Under the pieces are notes generated by a model, which did not search any database, had not been told where the DNA came from, and saw only the letters and a list, made by a program, of their open reading frames with translations. From JAKIWV01 sp049800095 (GTDB taxonomy: Archaea; Thermoplasmatota; Thermoplasmata; Lutacidiplasmatales; UBA184): DNA of 15,141 nt. Of the stretch, positions 6,479 through 14,030 are shown in pieces. Both the position numbers and the translations under genes were made by a program. The stretch lies in NCBI GenBank assembly GCA_049800095.1, contig JBARJD010000084.1, forward strand, positions 1-15,141, given 5' to 3'. Position 1 is the first letter of the stretch, and each line of letters starts with the position of its first letter.

Positions 6479-7360
6479 ATGAGGAAGTTCTCCTTTGCCA
6501 CGATTGACGTGTTTGCGGACCGACCGTTGCAAGGGAATCAGTTGGCGGTATTCCCCGACGCACGCGGATTGAACGATGGAGATATGCTCGCTATCGCGCG
6601 CGAGTTCAACTTGAGCGAAACTACGTTCGTGCTCCGCCGTGAGAAATCTATCGAGAACGCGAAGGGAATCCGGACCCGAATTTTCACGAAGAAGGAAGAG
6701 TTGCAGTTCGCAGGCCACCCTACGCTGGGGACCGCAGATGTCTTGCGAGTTATGGGCGAAGGGGACGAGGTGACCCTCGAGTTGAATGTGGGCCCGGTCC
6801 CTGTTCGCTTTTCCAAGCGGGGAGGTCAAGTGTTCGGGGAGATGACCCAGGCCGACGCGACCTTCGGGAGCGTCCACAACCGAGAGCGCGTGGCCAAGGC
6901 GATCGACGTACCGGTCCGGGAGCTCGACGGAACGCTGCCGGTCCAGACGGTCTCAACGGGTCTCCCGTTCGTCATCGTCCCATTCCGTCGGCTGGCGACG
7001 CTCCAACAATGGTCACCCAATTGGAGTCGAATGGAAGAGTACCTCAAGCAGACGGACGCCGGTTTCTTCTATGCGATCTGTCGGCAAACGGTTGCCCCGG
7101 ACGCCCAAATCCATGCTCGAATGGTGTTCTATGGGGGCGACGATCCCGCGACCGGTTCCGCCGCTGGCCCGGCAGCAGCGTGGATGGTTCGAAACGGTCT
7201 GGTCGACCCGGGATCCCCCATCGAGGTTGAACAGGGGCTTGAGTTGGACCGACCGAGCCGGATCTACGCCCGTGCCGACCGGGTAGGCGACAAGATCACG
7301 AACGTTCGTGTCGGGGGGTTCTGTGCGCACGTTCTTCGTGGCGAACTCGAACTTCCGTAG
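6479..7360 (+). CDS. PhzF-family isomerase/epimerase-like protein
   Basis: 293 residues, the normal length for the PhzF/diaminopimelate-epimerase fold. The N-terminus is FATIDVFADRPLQGNQLAVF. The catalytic Glu lies in NLSETTFVL (Glu47). The central motif LQFAGHPTLGTADVL is at about 75-89, and DDPATGSAAGPAAAW in the second half matches the DPATGSA signature of the family. PhzF of phenazine synthesis isomerises trans-2,3-dihydro-3-hydroxyanthranilate, but most homologues have unknown substrates. No phenazine genes are present here. The ATG at 6479 is chosen because it yields the canonical N-terminus; the frame extends upstream to 6404 without resemblance. There is no Shine-Dalgarno, so it may be leaderless. 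It is divergent from RidA with a 125-nt gap and converges on the HTH-10 regulator. Confidence 0.93.
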   Translation: MRKFSFATIDVFADRPLQGNQLAVFPDARGLNDGDMLAIAREFNLSETTFVLRREKSIENAKGIRTRIFTKKEELQFAGHPTLGTADVLRVMGEGDEVTLELNVGPVPVRFSKRGGQVFGEMTQADATFGSVHNRERVAKAIDVPVRELDGTLPVQTVSTGLPFVIVPFRRLATLQQWSPNWSRMEEYLKQTDAGFFYAICRQTVAPDAQIHARMVFYGGDDPATGSAAGPAAAWMVRNGLVDPGSPIEVEQGLELDRPSRIYARADRVGDKITNVRVGGFCAHVLRGELELP

Positions 7361-7421
7361 CCTTTCTCAGAAGACGACGGTGTGGGATTAGTGAGAAGGC
7401 GTATCCGGTCGCAGTTCCCAG

Positions 7422-8096
7422 TCAAGGGCCGCTGAATCCGCCGCCGGCGCGCATAAAGTTGTCAAGAAGGCGTTTCTCCGCCTTCCTCAAGTGTTCCAGG
7501 GTCGTGGATTTTCCCCGGGCAAGAGCCTTCGCCACGTCCGCGGAATCCGCACGCTTCGGAATGTCATAGTAGCCGCTCCGGTACGCCGCGACGAGGGCTT
7601 CTCGCTGCTTCGGAGTCAGTATCTCCACGCGCGATACCGGGGACGGCCTCTGGAGGTCCGTATCCTCGACTGACAGCACCTTGTAGTGCATCTTGAGATT
7701 TCGCAACTCGGCCAGGAACTCCCGCATCTGGTAATTGGAGCCCACTACGGTGATGCGCCAGTTTTCGGGGGTGAGTTCGAACGCAGGATACATGGCTCCC
7801 CCCGTCAATGCTGTCAGGCGAGCCCACCCCGCTGTGGGTTTTCCCTCGATGTTGACGAGGCACGCTCCATCCGCGAGTCGGGCGAGGAGTTCGACTTTGG
7901 AGATCCCGATATGGCTCACCATCTGCGACGGGTGCACGGCCGGGTCCCGAAATTTGACACGGCAAATTCCCGCATAGGACTTCGTATCCAACCTAAACAG
8001 ATGGAACACCCAAAATGACTCAATCACGCCAAGATCGGTCAGTCCTTCGAAACATTCCGGGCCCTGTCTCGGCACTTCCACGATGACTCGCTTCAT
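7422..8096 (-). CDS. HTH-10 (bacterio-opsin activator-type) transcriptional regulator
   Basis: 224 residues. The C-terminal domain at about 160-215 has LTPKQREALVAAYRSGYYDI, then PKRADSADVAKALARGKSTT and LEHLRKAEKRLLDNF. This matches the HTH domain of the archaeal bacterio-opsin activator family (Pfam HTH_10). The N-terminal 150 residues (MKRVIVEVPRQGPECFEGLT, FRLDTKSYAGICRVKF, ELLARLADGACLVNIEG) are the alpha/beta sensor-like region usual for stand-alone members, whose ligand is generally unknown. The start ATG 8096 follows GGTGGT and gives the standard N-terminus; an open frame to 8321 overlaps the upstream gene and is rejected. It lies 86 nt after MarR on the same strand and could be partly co-transcribed. 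Its targets are not predictable, but the neighbouring MFS and PhzF genes are candidates. Confidence 0.9.
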   Translation of the reverse strand: MKRVIVEVPRQGPECFEGLTDLGVIESFWVFHLFRLDTKSYAGICRVKFRDPAVHPSQMVSHIGISKVELLARLADGACLVNIEGKPTAGWARLTALTGGAMYPAFELTPENWRITVVGSNYQMREFLAELRNLKMHYKVLSVEDTDLQRPSPVSRVEILTPKQREALVAAYRSGYYDIPKRADSADVAKALARGKSTTLEHLRKAEKRLLDNFMRAGGGFSGP

Positions 8097-8182
8097 CGCT
8101 ACCACCCGCTCCAAGGACGGTCTCGCTGCGCCATCCTCCACGTCGTGAGGCGCATTTCGCCTTCCCGTTCGGGTCGTGGGAA

Positions 8183-8650
8183 TCATGCGCTGGCCCCCGA
8201 GGCAGGAGGATCGAGAGGGTTCTTCGCCACGCACTCCGCCAATCGTCGCAGTTCCGCGACGAATGACGGCCACTTCGCTTCCCCGAACCGCTCCACGATA
8301 ACTGTCTGAGCGGCTGCCCAATCCTGGTCCGCCCTCGCTAGGGTCTTTCGTCCCTCGGCAGTGACCGATCCACGGCGGGACCGTTCGTCGCTACCTGGCT
8401 CCAACACGATCCACTTGTTCTTCCGCAGGAGCGCGAGGGCACGGTAGAGCGAAGTTCGATCCATCGCTAGATCGTCCGCGACGCGGGACAAGGGCTCGTT
8501 TGGATGCCGAAGGACCGTTCGCATGACGGCGAGCTGGGTGATGTTGAGCCCCGACCCGGACAAGGCGGAGTCGTAGGCGCGCCCCAACACCCGCGCCACT
8601 TTCCTGACACTCGTGCATGCACACGGGCGCGGGACTGCATCGACGTCCAT
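8183..8650 (-). CDS. MarR-family transcriptional regulator
   Basis: 155 residues. After the N-terminal CACTSVRKVARVLGRAYDSA helix comes the winged helix: LNITQLAVMRTVLRHPNEPL, then SRVADDLAMDRTSLYRALAL (recognition helix) and the wing EPGSDERSRRGSVTAEGR. The C-terminal dimerisation helices (about 103-145) follow. The CxC pair near residue 10 is a hallmark of a bacterial MarR subgroup beginning CxCxxLRRAARxxTRLYD. MarR proteins usually repress a divergent transporter or enzyme and release DNA when they bind a phenolic or other ligand. Here the start ATG 8650 lies within a perfect 20-bp palindrome, and a TATA-like CTTATTTG sits 23-30 nt upstream, so transcription is probably leaderless and autorepressed. 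The divergent MFS transporter is the likely target. Confidence 0.93.
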   Translation of the reverse strand: MDVDAVPRPCACTSVRKVARVLGRAYDSALSGSGLNITQLAVMRTVLRHPNEPLSRVADDLAMDRTSLYRALALLRKNKWIVLEPGSDERSRRGSVTAEGRKTLARADQDWAAAQTVIVERFGEAKWPSFVAELRRLAECVAKNPLDPPASGASA

Positions 8651-8668
8651 TGATGTATATACATCAAT
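8649..8668. promoter_or_regulatory. 20-bp perfect palindrome, putative MarR operator O1
   Basis: The half-site ATTGATGTAT is followed directly by its exact inverse ATACATCAAT. The palindrome overlaps the first two bases of the MarR start codon and lies between the putative TATA box (8673-8680) and the start, so a bound dimer would block initiation. Length and symmetry fit a MarR dimer site. Confidence 0.75.
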
Positions 8669-8672
8669 TAGG

Positions 8673-8680
8673 CAAATAAG
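8673..8680 (-). promoter_or_regulatory. putative TATA box for the MarR gene
   Basis: CTTATTTG on the minus strand, centred about 26 nt before ATG 8650. This is the archaeal TATA-to-start spacing expected for a leaderless transcript. Confidence 0.5.
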
Positions 8681-8865
8681 CGTTTCTCCCGCCGATTTCC
8701 GTTTGGGGGGATTTGCGAGAAGGTGCGTGGCACAGCCCAGGACTCCGCGCCAGTGGTTGAACTTCCCTCGAAGTTCGCGTTCGGTGAGTCGCCGACCTCT
8801 TGCATTAGCGAACAGAGAGCCGCTCCGGCGCGGCTCGCAGGATTTAGGCGACGCGCTCCTGAACT

Positions 8866-8885
8866 TTTGCTGAATGTACGTCAAT
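8866..8885. promoter_or_regulatory. imperfect second operator O2 before the MFS gene
   Basis: Aligned without gaps to O1, this 20-bp site (TTTGCTGAAT then GTACGTCAAT) matches at 15 of 20 positions, with 8 of 10 in the right half. It lies just before the AGGAG ribosome binding site of the MFS transporter, next to a T-rich possible TATA element (8865-8868). Confidence 0.5.
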
Positions 8886-8908
8886 CGCGGACAGGAGAGA
8901 TTCGTCCT

Positions 8909-10225
8909 ATGACCGCGACTCCACCGGCAACCCTCGCCACCGCGGATGGGGCGGCGGTCACCTCCCTGCGTTCGATACGGGTTCTCGTCTCGGGCAGCGC
9001 CCTTCGGTGGTTCGGTTTCTCGTTCTATCTCTACTTCATCCTCCTAGCATTGCGCAGCGACTTTGGTCTCGCCTACGCCGATGCCGGTCTCGACATCGCA
9101 GTTGTCGCGCTGGTGACAGTTCCACTATCGCAGATCGGAGGCGGGTTCTCCGACTGGTTTGGTCGACGTCGTATGATTGTTATCACGCTCGCGGGGGAAG
9201 CGGTTGGGCTCGGGATTCTAGCCTGGGGTTTCACCATCGGCTCTCTCGTTGTAGTCTTTGGCGGACTCCTGTTGGCCAGGTCGTTCGGCACGATCGGCAG
9301 TCCTTCGACGTCTGCCTACGTCGCCGATTCTACCGAGATCGGGACTCGGGCGAAGGGCCTGTCTTGGGTCCGCGTGGCGAACAACCTCGGAGCGTTCGGG
9401 GGCGCGGCGTTAGCCGGCGTTCTGTTGACGTTCATTGCATATGGGCAACTCACCGCCGTGGCTGCAGGGATGGTTGGCGCGGCGGCGGTAGTGAACGCCG
9501 TTTGGTTGATGCCCTCAAGCTGGGACCGGTCAATTGTCCGGAGAGGGACAGAAACATCACCTTCGGCAGAAGATGGAGGTCCGAGTCTGTTCCGTCGGAT
9601 GGGACAGAGAATGGGCTCGTCCTTCCGGCCGATCTGGCACGACCGAACCCTTCTCCTGCTGTTTCTCGCGTCGACGCTGATCTTGCTCATGCTGTTCCAA
9701 ATATACTTCGCCTTCTCAACATTTGGTCTCATCTACCTGGGGATCCCCTTCGGAATCCTGGGTGCGGCTCTTTCATTGAACGCGCTGATTCCCGTGGTGG
9801 GCCAAGTTCCGGTCACCGCGGCGCTCGCCGGACGTTTTCACACACGCGTGGGAATCTGGGGGGCGGTGGTCTACGCCCTCTCATTCCTCGCGATCGGTCT
9901 CGACGCGGAGGTTCGGGTAGAGGTCGTGCTGGTCTTCATTGTCGTGATCGTCATATCGACTATCGGTGAGAACATGGTCTTCCTTCCCCTGTTCACACTC
10001 CCTGTCAACATCGCTCCGAAGGGCTCACGAGGCACCTACTCGGGAGCCATCACCACGGCGTCGTCAGTTGGGCAGATCTTTGCTCCGATCCTCGCCGGTG
10101 TGGCGCTGACCTTTGCGGCCCACCCGCTCGTAACCTGGGGAATTCTCGCGATGCCTGCACTGCCGGCGATCATGATCCTCTGGTACCTCGATTCTCGAAT
10201 TCCGCGGGAGCACAATCGCATATGA
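8909..10225 (+). CDS. MFS transporter, 12 predicted transmembrane helices
   Basis: 438 residues with about twelve hydrophobic segments, the standard size of a major facilitator efflux or uptake protein. After TM2 the loop GGGFSDWFGRRRMIV is the MFS motif A (GxxxDxxGRRR). The helix RSFGTIGSPSTSAYVADSTE and the later WVRVANNLGAFGGAALAG fit TM4-TM5. A polar cytoplasmic loop at about 205-230 (RRGTETSPSAEDGGPSLFRR) separates the two six-helix bundles. The first about 20 residues are a Thr/Ala-rich cytoplasmic tail. ATG 8909 has AGGAG upstream; a long open frame back to 8723 has no membrane or family character. Divergence from MarR and the shared operator-like sites suggest a drug or metabolite exporter derepressed by the MarR ligand. 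The substrate is unknown. Confidence 0.93.
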   Translation: MTATPPATLATADGAAVTSLRSIRVLVSGSALRWFGFSFYLYFILLALRSDFGLAYADAGLDIAVVALVTVPLSQIGGGFSDWFGRRRMIVITLAGEAVGLGILAWGFTIGSLVVVFGGLLLARSFGTIGSPSTSAYVADSTEIGTRAKGLSWVRVANNLGAFGGAALAGVLLTFIAYGQLTAVAAGMVGAAAVVNAVWLMPSSWDRSIVRRGTETSPSAEDGGPSLFRRMGQRMGSSFRPIWHDRTLLLLFLASTLILLMLFQIYFAFSTFGLIYLGIPFGILGAALSLNALIPVVGQVPVTAALAGRFHTRVGIWGAVVYALSFLAIGLDAEVRVEVVLVFIVVIVISTIGENMVFLPLFTLPVNIAPKGSRGTYSGAITTASSVGQIFAPILAGVALTFAAHPLVTWGILAMPALPAIMILWYLDSRIPREHNRI

Positions 10226-10369
10226 GTGCTGAGCCAGCGTTGCGAGGATTCCGGATAAGACGGAAGGACAAAGGCGTGAGCCGACCCCGCGACAGTTGCG
10301 CGCCTGCGTGCGCGTTCGATGGGCGACCGCGATGAGCGCGGGACCGATGGCCAAAGTCGGTACGAAGCG

Positions 10370-10711
10370 CTAGCCTTCGTAGCTGACAACGAGCTCGGGG
10401 AGTTTTGGCGGAGGCTGAGCCACGTCAAAACCGAACAGCTCCTTGACTTCTTCACGGACCCAAACATCGAAAGGGTCCGACGACTCGCCCAACATGGCAA
10501 GGGATCGCGCCGGGTCCGGTCCGTCGACGACCATGATTACTAGCGGCCCTGCGGGGCCACTTTGGAGGAACCAATGTTCCTTAACGAGCCCGAGACGCTT
10601 CTGGGACTCCCGAAACGCCTGCCGCCGCGGCCCCGCAAGCTCAGCGCAAAATCGATTGAACCTCGCTTCGCGACCCTGCAGAAGTGGCAAGGCGACCCCT
10701 TGGGCCGACAC
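10370..10711 (-). CDS. conserved small protein of unknown function, likely dimeric alpha/beta-barrel
   Basis: 113 residues from GTG 10711. The sequence begins SAQGVALPLLQGREARFNRF with a long helix running into FCAELAGPRRQAFRESQKRL. It continues with strands EHWFLQSGPAGPLVIMVVDG and helix DPARSLAMLGESSDPFDVWV ending KELFGFDV. This strand-helix-strand-strand-helix pattern (Arg-rich first helix, a Phe-Leu-Gln strand, then SDDPFDxW) recurs in small bacterial and archaeal hypothetical proteins and resembles ABM/EthD-like ferredoxin-fold dimers. No catalytic residue is evident. The open frame extends nine codons to TTG 10738, but GTG 10711 gives the family-like N-terminus. It converges with the MFS gene and has about 400 nt of non-coding DNA upstream. 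Confidence 0.75.
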   Translation of the reverse strand: MSAQGVALPLLQGREARFNRFCAELAGPRRQAFRESQKRLGLVKEHWFLQSGPAGPLVIMVVDGPDPARSLAMLGESSDPFDVWVREEVKELFGFDVAQPPPKLPELVVSYEG

Positions 10712-11109
10712 GAGCTGACCCACGCCCGAACTAAGCAAAGAGGGTTTCCGGCACAGGGTTGCGCTGGCCCCCTACGGGATGCCAAACAGAAGCCATCTGT
10801 TTTCGTGCTCCGGGTCGGGGCCCTGTGCGGGAGAGTGCTCAGCCACGTGTCTAGGGGCCGCGAGAGCTTCGTGAAGGGCGCGTGGTCGAGGCCTGACCAC
10901 GATGAGCCCAACGACTGAAGCAAGAAGTGCCGTGGATTGACTCCTGGGCGAGACGCGATCAACTGCCGAACCCGGTGTTCGGGAAAGGGTTAGACCGGGC
11001 GATTCCGATAAATTTCGTCAACTAACGAGCGAGCCGACCGGACTCGACTAGGCGTCTCGTTCGTCTCCAAACCTTTTTGGCGCCCGTGGGGTCGTGGCGG
11101 GGCGAGCGA
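10712..11109. other. non-coding region upstream of thrS, with two hairpins and promoter elements
   Basis: No frame reads as a recognisable protein; the long frames here are antisense or GC artefacts. Two inverted repeats are visible: CGTGGTC/GACCACG at 10881-10887 and 10895-10901 (7-bp stem, 7-nt loop), and CCGAAC/GTTCGG at 10966-10971 and 10977-10982 (6-bp stem, 5-nt loop). AT-rich elements at 11007-11016 (GATAAATTTC) and 11073-11079 could be promoters. No tRNA cloverleaf was found. Confidence 0.4.
11073..11079 (+). promoter_or_regulatory. putative TATA element for thrS
   Basis: CTTTTTG preceded by AAAC, centred about 34 nt before ATG 11110. This would give a leader of about 8 nt. A second AT-rich element at 11007-11016 could give a longer leader instead. 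Confidence 0.4.
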
Positions 11110-13035
11110 ATGACCCATCACGACACCCATCCACTTCGAATCCGCTGGCCGGACGAAAGTTCGACGGAGGTGCCCTCCGGCACCCCAGCGGGCGAGGCTC
11201 TGCGCCTCTGGAATCCAGAACGAACCAAAGGTGCCCTGGCCGCTACGTTCGAGGGGCAACCCATTGATTTGGCTCGACCGCTGACGCGCGATGGTGCGCT
11301 CGCCCCTCTGTCGTTCAGTGATCCTGCCGGGAGGGATATTCTCCAGCACTCGGCGGCCCACGTTGTCGCCAAGGCCGTGACCGAACTCATTCCCACCGCC
11401 CGTCCCACGGTCGGGCCCCCGACGGAGGACGGGTTCTACTACGATTTTGAGATGCGTCCGCTCACCGCCGACGAACTGCCGGCTCTACTGGCCAAGATCA
11501 AGGAGACCGTGCAGCGGAAGGACCGCTTCGAGCGAAGCGAGGTGTCCAAGTCGGAAGCAGTAGCACTGTTCGAAACGAACCCCCACAAACTTCGGTACAT
11601 TTCGGAGGTGCCGGAGAACGAGCCGGTCTCGGTGTATCGGACGGGCACGTTTACCGACCTCTGCCGGGGGCCGCACGTTCCCGATGCCGGGTGGCTCGAG
11701 GGACTCCACATCCTGGGTTTCTCGGCGATCTCTCCGGAATCCGTGACGCCCGGTGCCACCTTCCAGCGCATTCGGGGCATTGCGTTCCCGACCCGTGCCG
11801 AATTGGATGCGTACCTAAAGCGCCGGACCGAGGCGGAAGCCCGGGACCACCGGGTCCTGGGCCCGCGTCTCGAACTGTTCACTTTCTCCGACGAGATCCC
11901 GGGGTTTCCGTTCTGGAACCCGAAGGGCATGATCGTCATTCGGGAGCTGGAGAGGTTTGTACAAGAGCATCTGGCCAAAGCCGGATACTCGGAGATCCGG
12001 ACCCCGTTGGTCTATCCTCAATCGGTGTACGAAACGAGCGGCCACTGGGAGCATTACCGCGAGAACATGTTCCTCACTACGGTGGATGACCGTACCTTCG
12101 GGATCAAGCCGATGAACTGCCCGGGCGCGATGCTCGTCTTTCGGTCCCGTTCCCGCAGCTATCGTGAGCTCCCGATGCGACTCGCCGAGTTCGCGCCTCT
12201 CCATCGACTCGAAGCAAGTGGCACCATTCATGGGCTGACCCGGGCGCGCGAGTTTGTTCAGGATGACGCGCACGTCTTCCTCTCGGAAGATCAGATCTCC
12301 GCCGAGATCGACACGTTGTTCCAATGGATCCGACGCGCGATGGGCACGTTCCGCTTGGAGTGGACGGCCGAGCTCTCGACCCGACCGGCCAAGTTCCTCG
12401 GCACGCCGGAGACGTGGGACCGAGCCGAGTCGACGCTGAAGAGTGTGCTCGACGCGTCCGGCGCGGCCTACAAGGTATCCGTAGGGGAAGGTGCGTTCTA
12501 CGGCCCGAAGATTGACATCCATATCCGGGATTCGCTCGGGCGTTCGTGGCAGTGTGGGACGATCCAGCTCGACTTCCAGATTCCGGAGCGGTTCGGCTTG
12601 CAGTATCAAGGGACCGACGGGACCCTCCACACGCCGGTGGTGGTCCATCGAGTCATCTTGGGCTCGTGGGAGCGATTCTTCGGCGTGTTCCTCGAACATT
12701 GTGCCGGCTGGCTGCCGCCGTGGCTCTCACCCGTGCAGGTCCGAATTCTGCCCGTCACGGAACGACAAGTGACGCGCGTACGGGAACTTGCGGCCGAATG
12801 GCGGAAAGCTGGACTTCGGGTTGAACCCACCGATAGTCAAGACACCCTCTCGAAGAGAATACGGGAAGCCGAAGTGGCCCACGTGCCCTACATCGTCGTA
12901 ATCGGTGAGCAGGAGGTCGCTGCTGGGACGGTGGCGCTTAGGGTGCACGGCCAGAAGGGCCAGCGGAGCCTGGCCCCCTCGCAAGTGGCAGAGCAGATCC
13001 GGGCAAAGATCGCCGCCCGGGAGTACGACCCCTAA
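11110..13035 (+). CDS. thrS: threonyl-tRNA synthetase, bacterial-type domain architecture
   Basis: 641 residues; charges tRNA-Thr with threonine in the cytoplasm. Domains in order: TGS (about 8-70); class II editing domain (about 75-230) with HSAAH (His80, His84) and CRGPH (Cys185, His189); catalytic class II core (about 245-535); anticodon-binding domain (about 540-640). The zinc ligands are Cys337 (MNCPGA), His388 (QDDAHVF) and His513 (VVHRVILGS), matching E. coli Cys334, His385 and His511. Motif 2 is in LAEFAPLHRLEASGTIHGL. All key residues are present. ATG 11110 is preferred over TTG 11077, which adds a non-homologous stretch overlapping the putative TATA box. Most euryarchaea instead carry a deacylase-like editing domain, so this architecture is notable in an archaeal setting. 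Confidence 0.97.
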   Translation: MTHHDTHPLRIRWPDESSTEVPSGTPAGEALRLWNPERTKGALAATFEGQPIDLARPLTRDGALAPLSFSDPAGRDILQHSAAHVVAKAVTELIPTARPTVGPPTEDGFYYDFEMRPLTADELPALLAKIKETVQRKDRFERSEVSKSEAVALFETNPHKLRYISEVPENEPVSVYRTGTFTDLCRGPHVPDAGWLEGLHILGFSAISPESVTPGATFQRIRGIAFPTRAELDAYLKRRTEAEARDHRVLGPRLELFTFSDEIPGFPFWNPKGMIVIRELERFVQEHLAKAGYSEIRTPLVYPQSVYETSGHWEHYRENMFLTTVDDRTFGIKPMNCPGAMLVFRSRSRSYRELPMRLAEFAPLHRLEASGTIHGLTRAREFVQDDAHVFLSEDQISAEIDTLFQWIRRAMGTFRLEWTAELSTRPAKFLGTPETWDRAESTLKSVLDASGAAYKVSVGEGAFYGPKIDIHIRDSLGRSWQCGTIQLDFQIPERFGLQYQGTDGTLHTPVVVHRVILGSWERFFGVFLEHCAGWLPPWLSPVQVRILPVTERQVTRVRELAAEWRKAGLRVEPTDSQDTLSKRIREAEVAHVPYIVVIGEQEVAAGTVALRVHGQKGQRSLAPSQVAEQIRAKIAAREYDP

Positions 13036-13052
13036 GCCCGGGTCCGCGGAGA

Positions 13053-13062
13053 ATTCTATACC
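13053..13062 (+). promoter_or_regulatory. putative promoter of the arginase-fold gene
   Basis: ATTCTATACC, centred about 25 nt before GTG 13083. No Shine-Dalgarno is seen near that GTG, so a leaderless transcript starting at or beside the GTG is the simplest reading. It lies in the 47-nt gap after thrS. Confidence 0.5.
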
Positions 13063-13082
13063 TTCGACGCCGTCCGCCTCCC

Positions 13083-14030
13083 GTGCCGGCGGCCGGTAAA
13101 CTAGCCCTTCTCGGCGCCCCGTTGCGCAGTTCTCTCGCCACGGAGGGCACAGAAGCGGCCTCGGCTCCGATGCGGGCCTTCGCAGTGTCGGGCGCGGGCC
13201 TAGCGGGTGTTGAGGTGTCCGACATGGGGGAGATTCCGGTGCCGCTCCCAGGAACGACCGACTTCCTCTCCGGAGGGCCGGTCCCGAAGAACGAGGGCCG
13301 TGTTCGTGAATCACTCCTGACGGTCGCGTCCCGCGTCGCCGCCAGCACGCGCACGGGAGCCATCCCGGTCGTATTCGGAGGAGACGCGACGATCCTGCTG
13401 GGGCTCCTCGCCGGACTTCTCGACGGGGGTTCGCCGGCCCCCCGATTCGGTCTCCTGGCCCTGGACGGGGCCGCTCGCTTCCGGACCGCCAACGATACCC
13501 CCGGAGGAGACCTGAGCACCATGGTCCTCGCGCTGGTAACGGGCCGGGGTCACCTCTCCATGACCCATTTGGCTCGGGACCGGTTTCCCCTCCTCCAGGA
13601 AACGGACGTGCTCCTTGCCGGCGTCCGCGACGCATCGCCGGCCGAGGCCGCCACGCTGGTCGAAAGTCGCGTGACGCTTCTCACTCCCGACCGTTTGCAG
13701 GGGAGTGGCGGTGAGGCCCTCTTCATGGGAGCTTTGGGGCGGCTGGCCCAACGCGCCGGAGACGTGGTACTCCATCTCGACGTATGCGTGCTGGACCAGG
13801 ACCAATTTCCCGTGGCGGCCGGCGTGCCGGCGCCTGGGGGCCTCTCTCTCGAACGGCTCAAATCGCTCGTCGGAGAGTTGTCCGCATGGAATTCGGAAGG
13901 AACTCTCCGCCTCGCGGGCGTCTCGGTCACCGGCGTGGACGCCCGAAAGGATCCCGGAGGCGTCCGAATGCATGAGCTGGCGGGATTCGTTCTTCGGTTG
14001 TTCGGACGACGCGGAGGCGATGCGACTTAG
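13083..14030 (+). CDS. arginase/agmatinase-fold protein lacking most metal ligands
   Basis: 315 residues; overall layout of ureohydrolases. It opens with KLALLGAPLRS, then VVFGGDATILLG at about 96-107, LLALDGAARF at about 124-133, TPGGDLSTMVLALVTG, LLAGVRDASPAEA, HLDVCVLDQDQFP at about 231-243 and PAPGGLSLERLKSLV. In active arginases the metal sites read GGDH, DAHxD and DxDxxD. Here the His of GGDH is Ala102, DAHxD is DGAAR (Asp128 kept, His and Asp replaced by Ala and Arg), and DxD is Asp233-Val-Cys235. Four of six ligands are gone, so hydrolysis of a guanidino group by a dimanganese centre is unlikely, although the fold and frame are intact. It may be a pseudoenzyme with a binding or regulatory role. 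GTG 13083 is the first suitable start. Located 47 nt after thrS. Confidence 0.8.
   Translation: MPAAGKLALLGAPLRSSLATEGTEAASAPMRAFAVSGAGLAGVEVSDMGEIPVPLPGTTDFLSGGPVPKNEGRVRESLLTVASRVAASTRTGAIPVVFGGDATILLGLLAGLLDGGSPAPRFGLLALDGAARFRTANDTPGGDLSTMVLALVTGRGHLSMTHLARDRFPLLQETDVLLAGVRDASPAEAATLVESRVTLLTPDRLQGSGGEALFMGALGRLAQRAGDVVLHLDVCVLDQDQFPVAAGVPAPGGLSLERLKSLVGELSAWNSEGTLRLAGVSVTGVDARKDPGGVRMHELAGFVLRLFGRRGGDAT

Noticed and set aside
6479..7360. PhzF homologue as evidence for phenazine biosynthesis
   Set aside because: No other phenazine genes are present, and most PhzF-fold proteins act on other or unknown substrates.
8097..8321. 75-codon N-terminal extension of the HTH-10 regulator
   Set aside because: It would overlap the MarR gene and has no family resemblance; ATG 8096 with GGTGGT upstream gives the standard N-terminus.
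8651..8884. 78-codon N-terminal extension of the MarR protein
   Set aside because: It would make the operator palindrome coding and runs through the divergent promoter region; ATG 8650 fits the MarR subgroup start.
10540..10962. Long open frames on both strands between the conserved small protein and thrS
   Set aside because: Composition-driven; no domain, no start signals, and they overlap the supported gene at 10370-10711.
11815..12699. 294-codon open frame on the minus strand
   Set aside because: Fully antisense to the catalytic part of thrS, rich in Arg and Pro with no recognisable domain; an artefact of high GC.
12727..13635. 302-codon open frame on the minus strand
   Set aside because: Antisense to the end of thrS and to the arginase-fold gene; low-complexity Arg/Gly/Pro composition and no domain.
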